A stretch of 64,000 bases of DNA, taken from assembly GCA_038373865.1 (NCBI GenBank), contig JAXGGA010001580.1:1-64000 (forward strand), written 5' to 3'. This document shows, piece by piece, positions 58,349-64,000 of this stretch. The number at the start of each line of letters is the position of its first letter. Position 1 is the first letter of the stretch. Origin of the DNA: Uloborus plumipes (taxonomy: Eukaryota; Arthropoda; Arachnida; Araneae; Uloboridae). The notes below the pieces were generated by a model. That model saw nothing but the letters and a program-made list of their open reading frames with translations, did no database searches and had not been told where the DNA came from. Made by a program: the position numbers and the translations under genes.

Positions 58349-59149
58349 TCTACTTATATTAAAAACTGAGTATCTTTCTAACTATCTTTCTATCTTTCTT
58401 TCTATCTTTCTATGTCACGCTTATTTCTCCTGAACGCCAATGAACTGAAAGTCGAACCAGGTACCGATAGATAGGTAATTTTTCAGGCTTCATTAGTTTC
58501 AATCTATATGATTATACGATTTTAATTAGCGAAGATATCAATTAATAAGTAGTCAAGTTTAAAGCGATTAAGCCTAATAAATGATTAAATATGAAATCCA
58601 TTCTTGCAAACCGTCGTTGCTATGAAGCAGTGATAACAATGATAATGAGAATTTGGAATGAAGGCTTAACTAAATCAAACACGAAACTCATAAGCGGGCC
58701 ACTTACGTAGTATTTTTATCGCTAGCTACTGGTAATATTTTTAAACATTCATTTGTTGAAAAGCCATCTACTTATGTTAAAAACTGAGTATCTATGTCTG
58801 CTTTTTTAATTTGAGCGAGCTGAACTTACTGAAACTCTCCTCACCATCTTGAAGACGCGTAGCATCTCAATAATTCGTATGATTTTTTTGATGCAGGAAA
58901 AAAGTGAAGGCGTGAAGCGCCTGTTAGCGAGCCGCCTTGGCGGGGAGTAGTTTCTTGAAAATTTCCTTACTACTTTCATGGCACGAAGTGACCGTTCAAC
59001 GCCGGGCCACGTGCGTGGTATGTCTTGAAATCGAATGAACATTAAATTCTATCAAATAATATAAATTCAAAATGAGGTAAAAGTTAGAGAAGGGGCACGT
59101 TATGCATCAACATGCCGCAGGAAGCTAATCTAGCTGCCCTGGCAGCTAG
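58349..59149 (+). mobile_element. Non-autonomous Helitron-like element
   Basis: It begins TCTACTTATATTAAAAACTG after A and ends with a hairpin (CTAGCTGCCCTGGCAGCTAG) and CTAG before T. Insertion between A and T with a CTAG end is the Helitron signature. A second TCTACTTATGTTAAAAACTG start lies at 58767, also after A, so two elements may be nested or in tandem. A TTTC/TATC microsatellite follows the first start. Confidence 0.65.
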
Positions 59150-59253
59150 TAATTAAATATTCCTCGACATATAATTCTTAGAAACACAATAAAAATAAGA
59201 AGTTAATTTTTCATTGCTAGCATTTATTAACACTGCACAGTGTTGCAGCTTAC

Positions 59254-59328
59254 CTTGAAATTGCATCCAGCTTCTGCAAGAGGACAACATCTAGGCTTCA
59301 TCGGACAAGAAATTTCATGAGAAGGGAG
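59254..59328 (-). CDS. TRAF-like gene: TRAF-type zinc-finger exon
   Basis: 75 bases, 25 codons on the minus strand, with acceptor TTTTTTTAAAG and donor GTAAGC. The peptide reads LPSHEISCPMKPRCCPLAE followed by AGCNFK. The pattern H-x3-CP-x3-P-x-CCP-x4-GC-x-F is that of the last TRAF-type zinc finger before the coiled coil in TNF-receptor-associated factors. The next exon begins with G, giving the expected F-K-G and then a helical segment. RING and earlier fingers must lie at higher coordinates, across the 59.5-62.8 kb inverted repeat or beyond the window. The family call rests on this motif and the context; a different TRAF-finger protein is possible. Confidence 0.6.
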
Positions 59329-59860
59329 CTTTAAAAAAATAAAGAAATGCTTTAATATTAAGATTTCTCCTTAGAAAAATGAGAGAAATACAGGGTGTCT
59401 ACTCCTAGCGTGGACCAATAGCTAATTTCTTAACCGTTAGAGATAAGTATATAGTTCATTTAGGAAAAAATCTCTAAATTACGAAAGGAATTTTGGGTCT
59501 ATTCAATGTTTTTCAAAAAATCAATTTTGAAAGAGTTAGGAAATTTAGATTTTTATACAGCCCCCCAGTAGGGTGGTCACAAAAAATCAATTTTTGAATT
59601 TCTTTTGCGGCACCCCCCTAAAATGTGCCAATAGACTAGAAAATGAGATTTGAAAACTTTTAGCTTAATCGGTTAATATTAACACGTACCTCAAAGTGGG
59701 TAAAATTACGAAAAACAGCGATTTTTAGTCAAAAATCGTAGTTTTTCTTCTGTAAAACCAAAATTATTCCTCTTAGAAACTTTATTTTGGTCTCATTTTG
59801 TAGGAAATTTCATTCTCGTTAAGTGCTATTCCATTCATTTTTGCTATCATGTCCAAAGTA

Positions 59861-61076
59861 CACTAAGTGACAAAAGTCATGGGATAGCAATATGCAAATT
59901 TTCAGATGGCAGTAGCATCGCATAGAACAGGTATAAATGCGCAGTGCTTTTACAGAGCTTTCATTTCTGTTCAAGTTATTCATGTGAAGAGGTTTTAACG
60001 TGATGATGACCGCACGACGTGAATTAACAGACTTTGAACGCGGAATGTTAGTTGGAGCTAGACGCATGGGTCATGCCATTTCGGAAATCGTTAGAGAATT
60101 CAACATTCCCAGATCCACTGTGTCAAGAGTGTGCCGAGAGTATGAAATTTCAGGCATAACATCCCACCATGGACAGCGCAGTGGTCGACCGCCTGCACTT
60201 AAAGATCGAGACCGGCGACGTCTGCAAAGAGTCGTAAATTCTAACAGACAAGCAACACTGCGTCAAATCACCGTAGAAATCAATGTGGGACGTACAATGG
60301 ACGTGTCTGCTAGAACTGTGCGGAGAAATTTGGATTTCTTGGGCTATTCCAGCAGAAGACCGACTCGAGTGCCTTTACTGACAGAACGACATCGCTTGCA
60401 GCGACTCTCGTGGGCACGTGAGCATATCGGTTGGTCCCTAGATGAATGGAAAACCGTGGCCTGGTCCGATGAGTCACGATTTCAGCTGGTAAGAGCCGAT
60501 GGTAGGGTTCGAGTGTGGCGCAGACCCCACGAAGCCATGGACCCAAACTGTCAGCAAGGCACTGTTCAAGCTGGTGGTGGCTCCGTAATGGTGTGGGCTG
60601 TTTTTTCATGGCAGGACTTGGTCCTCTAGTGCGACTGGACCGAACATTGACTGGAAATGCTTATGTGCAGCTACTTGGAGATCACTTGCAGCCATTCATG
60701 GACTTCATGTACCCAAACAACGATGGGATTTTTATGGATGACAATGCGCCATGTCACCGGGCCACAACTGTTCGCAATTGGTTTGAAGAAAATTCTGGAC
60801 AATTCCAACGAATGATTTGGCCACCTAGATCGCCCGACATGAATCCCATTGAGCATTTATGGGACACCATTGAGAGGTCTGTTCGTGCCCAAAATCCTGC
60901 CCCATCAACGCTTTCACAATTATGGACGTCTATCGAGACAGCATGGCTCAATATTCCTGCAGAAGACTTCCAACGACTTGTTGAGTCCATGCCACGTCGA
61001 GTTGTTGCACTTCGCCGGGCAAAAGGAGGGCCGACACGATATTAAGAGGTATCCCATGACTTTTGTCACTTCAGTG
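59861..61076 (+). mobile_element. Tc1/mariner element, DD36E type (Incomer-like), TA target
   Basis: 1216 bases between TA dinucleotides. The ends CACTAAGTGACAAAAGTCAT and ATGACTTTTGTCACTTCAGT are inverted, the left lacking one G. The opposite arm of the host inverted repeat keeps the empty site (near 62115-62135) with a single TA, which confirms both borders. Confidence 0.95.
60000..61045 (+). pseudogene. Tc1/mariner transposase with one frameshift
   Basis: The first part (60000 to about 60613) has an N-terminal helix-turn-helix (EIVREFNIPRSTVSRV), a GRPP hinge, a second DNA-binding segment and AWSDES with the first catalytic aspartate. The second part continues in another frame (about 60614-61045) with FMDDNAPCH (second aspartate) and NPIEHLWD (glutamate). 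I count 36 residues between the last two catalytic residues, so DD36E. The frames break at 60612-60614, where a single base is missing between WCA-type codon bases after FSW. Otherwise open to GGPTRY and a stop. This is about 350 residues in total, the normal family length. The copy is young but inactive unless the shift is a sequencing error. Confidence 0.92.
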
Positions 61077-61516
61077 TATTTATTTGGCATTTTTCAGGTT
61101 AAATCGTAGAGTATATCAAAAATAAGAAATTTTCATGCAAAACCTAAAAGCATTACAATATTCAATTACATTTACTTGCTTATTGTTGGATTTACTTTGT
61201 TAATTAAAAAAGGGGTATTTTCGCAATACTTTAGAAATAAATGAAACACATTTCTGTGTTAAAATAGAGGAATTAAGGGGTTAAGACGGAAAGCAAAGAG
61301 TTAAAATGACAATAAAAGCTTTAATGCACCTTTATACTTATACTGTTAAATTATATAACATCATTTTACTACTCTTTACATACAAATTAAGTTGCTGATG
61401 GCTTGGATGGGATACCTTTTGATAATTGAGGAAACTGTGCCTGTGTGTTAGATAAAAAGCAATTCAACGCAGGTATAAAAGATGAGAATATTAGAAATAA
61501 GTAATTTAGGCGAAAA

Positions 61517-61723
61517 TTGAAACTTTCTTGTTGTGAAATTAAAAAGCTGCAGCCTGGGGACGATTACACTATATACCCCTATAAATCGTGTAAAAACCAA
61601 TTTTATACTAAAGCTAAAAAGACAGTAAATAGTTTAGTGATGTTACATGACACAACTGAAAGAGGTGTAAAATTAATTCCAGGCTTCAGTTCTTCTTTGA
61701 CAAAAGACAAAGAGCAACGGTAG
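61517..61723 (+). pseudogene. Possible tail fragment of an unnamed transposase in the foldback loop
   Basis: The frame contains LVMLHDTTERGVKLIPGFSS then LTKDKEQR. The TERGVKLI ... LTKDxEQ pattern is reminiscent of the C-terminus of uncharacterised transposon-linked proteins in arthropods; I cannot name the family. It sits in the single-copy loop, where a remnant of the autonomous element's gene would be expected. Confidence 0.35.
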
Positions 61724-62759
61724 CTTTTATTACAAGTTAATGCTGTATGCTAAATGCAGGCACAGTTTCCTCATTTATCAAAAGGTATCCCATCCAAGCC
61801 ATCAACAACTTAATTTGTATGTAAAGAGTAGTAAAATGATGTTATATAATTTAACAGTATAAGTATAAAGGTGCATTAAAGCTTTTATTGTCATTTTAAC
61901 TCTTTGATTTCCGCCTTAACCCCTTAATTCCTTTTATTTTAACACAGAAATGTGTTTCATTTATTTCTAAAGTACTGCGAAAATACCCCTTTTTTAATTG
62001 ACAAAGTAAATCCAACAATAAGCAAGTAAATGTAATTGAATACTGTAATGCTTTTAGGTCTTGCATGAAAATTTCTTATTTTTGATATATTCTACGATTT
62101 AACCTGAAAAATGCCAAATAAATACTTTGGACATGATAGCAAAAATAAATGGGATAGCACTTAACGAGAATGAAATTTCCTACAAAATGAGACCAAAATA
62201 AAATTTCTAAGATGAATAGTTTTGGTTTTACAGAGAAAAAACTACGATTTTTGCCTAAAAATCGCTGTTTTTCGTAACTTTACCCACTTTGAGGCACGTG
62301 TTAATATTATCCGCTTAAGTTAAACTTTTCAAATCTCATTTTCTAGTCTATTGGCACATTTTAGGGGGGTGCCTCAAAAGATTAGTTGAAAAAAAATTTT
62401 CCCCATGTTACTTGCAATTTCGAGGATTTGCGTTGCAGTATGACTTGTGAAAATTCTGAAAAATATTTAATCATATTTTTCGAAACTTTAAATAAGATTA
62501 GGCTTAAAGAAAATAAAATTTCCTACAAAATGAGACCAAAATAAAGCTTCTAGGATCAGTAGTTTTGGTTTTACAAAGTAAAAACTACAATTTTTGTCTA
62601 AAAATCGCCGTTTTTCTTAACTTTACCCTCTTTGCGGCACGTGTTAATATTATCCGATTAAGCTAAAACTTTGCAAATCTCATTTTCTAGCCCATTGGCA
62701 CATTTTAGGGGGGTGCCGCAAAAGAAATTCGAAAATTGATTTTTTGTGACCACCGAAAG

Positions 62760-64000
62760 CCCTCACTATTCACCTGTTATTATGGATAACATTACTATGA
62801 CTTTTTTTGATGAATTTTTTTCCTAAACAGAAATGCGTGGCATGTGAGGTATCTAGCTCTTGCATAAAAACAGATTTTAGAGCATAAGCAGTTTTACTGT
62901 TCATTAAAAATTGCTTAAAATATATTTTCATAAAATATTTGAATCTGACTTATCTTTGTGTGGGTATACACAGACACACACGTAGTAGGATTTGCGTGTT
63001 ACATATTCTTCTTCCAAAAACCAAAAAGTCAAGCAGAAGAAATAATACTTGCAGGAACGTGTTTTGAACCTTCAAGAAACCCCTTTTTCAATAAAAAAAA
63101 TCTATTTGGATGCAAAGCTTTTTATTCAACCTCTTACAGCTCACATTCTCTGCAGAAAAAAATGAGGCTCTTAAAATTAAGAAACACGTGTCAGCAACTT
63201 CTTTCAGTATTTGTACTTAGATTACTTTGTTGCCGTATGGTTAGTTTATTGCACAAAGGTATTTTTATCCATTTCTTAAAGCAATGTTGCTGGAAATTAT
63301 AGAGTTTTTCATTTTCTGGAAATTATAGAGAGAGCATTTTCTTTAATAAAGTGTTATTTCTGACATTAAATATTCATTTACAAATACGGACTTCAAGAAA
63401 ATCACAAAAAAGGAAACTTCCTATCCTAAAGAGTATTTGCATATTATCATTTAATCACGGTTTTCTGCAATAATTACGTCTTTTAAAAATTATGCAATTG
63501 ATTTTCATGACATGACTCATCATTGAAAATTGATCTACAATAAATCTAAATAATTCATAAAGACTACGGTGTCCAAAAACAAATACTGGACGGTAGAAGT
63601 GTTATAGTTATGTAATAGTTAACACGTAACTTTTGTAAGTAAAACTGATGTACCTACTGACTTTTCGGGTTTTTTTCTTCCCATCATCACTTGACAATGT
63701 ATGAAACACAACGGAGTAGATTAGGGTATGCTAGCTTTTTTTTATTATAAATCTTTTAGTTCTTAATAACATCAATTATATGAGGATTTTTTTTCTTTTT
63801 TGATCTTATGAGATTATATTACAATTTTTAATGTCTTCACGCAAACGCTAATTACAATCATTACTTAGTTTAGAAACTATTAATGCTGTAACCTCAAGAA
63901 TAAGGTAACCTAAATTGAACCATCAGATTCGGACAGTTTTAATTATTACAAATGTCGATTTTTGTAAATTTTTTCAACCTGTATTTAGCATACTTCCAAA
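62760..64000. other. AT-rich sequence, nothing recognised
   Basis: Upstream exons of the TRAF-like gene (RING and other fingers) could lie here or beyond, but none could be supported. The 114-codon frame at 62958-63302 has no known motif. Confidence 0.4.

Larger units (their letters stand above)
59572..62754. mobile_element. Third large inverted-repeat element, split by a Tc1/mariner
   Basis: It starts GGTGGTCACAAAAAATCAAT and ends ATTGATTTTTTGTGACCACC. Left arm is 59572-59860 plus 61079-61443 (interrupted by the Tc1); right arm is 61757-62754, with an extra diverged copy of the outer 200 bases (62400-62754 beside 62150-62390). The loop is 313 bases and has a 68-codon frame with TERGVKLI and LTKDKEQ. 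Confidence 0.85.

Noticed and set aside
60310..60990. Minus-strand frames over the Tc1 transposase
   Set aside because: These are shadow frames of the plus-strand transposase.

Overview
The window looks like AT-rich intron and intergenic DNA of an arthropod, probably an arachnid such as a spider. The reasons are small phase-0 exons with GT-AG borders spread over long introns, a dense load of DNA transposons and MITE-like elements, tRNA-derived SINEs, and fragments of transposases with a DUF4817-type helix-turn-helix. The species call is an inference; nothing in the sequence names it.

Two genes converge. On the plus strand (17759-37743) lies a complete or nearly complete tetraspanin of the TspanC8 group, the eight-cysteine tetraspanins that bind ADAM10. 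It has eight coding positions, all joined by phase-0 introns. The seventh exists as two tandem versions of exactly 117 bases (30690-30806 and 31307-31423). Each encodes the eighth loop cysteine and the first half of the fourth membrane helix, so they look like mutually exclusive exons. On the minus strand (59328 down to 48941) lie five short exons that fit the end of a TRAF-type zinc-finger region and the following coiled coil of a TRAF-like protein. Its start lies upstream of the window's right part, and no MATH domain was found.

Most of the remaining sequence is mobile DNA. 1-17.7 kb: MITEs, a Helitron, SINEs and a mariner-type element with long inverted ends (15361-16430). 17.7-37.7 kb: the tetraspanin, with a pogo-like MITE, a hAT element with a perfect 8-base target duplication (23034-24440) and a 2.65-kb giant inverted repeat (32006-34656) in its introns. 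37.7-47.7 kb: 3' flank of the tetraspanin, with a second hAT element (41545-42421), an element filled with 30-34-base tandem repeats (45701-46059) and a SINE. 48.9-64 kb: the TRAF-like exons, with a second giant inverted repeat (49307-52267), an element carrying a repeated ACGACCGTAACC motif (54346-56285), a Helitron, and a third large inverted repeat (59572-62754) split by a Tc1/mariner of the DD36E type whose transposase has one frameshift.

The most interesting points are the tandem tetraspanin exon pair and the three giant inverted-repeat elements, two of which share the terminal pattern GAG..ATTCCA. The unspliced intact target site in the opposite arm of the third element gives an internal proof of the Tc1 insertion borders.
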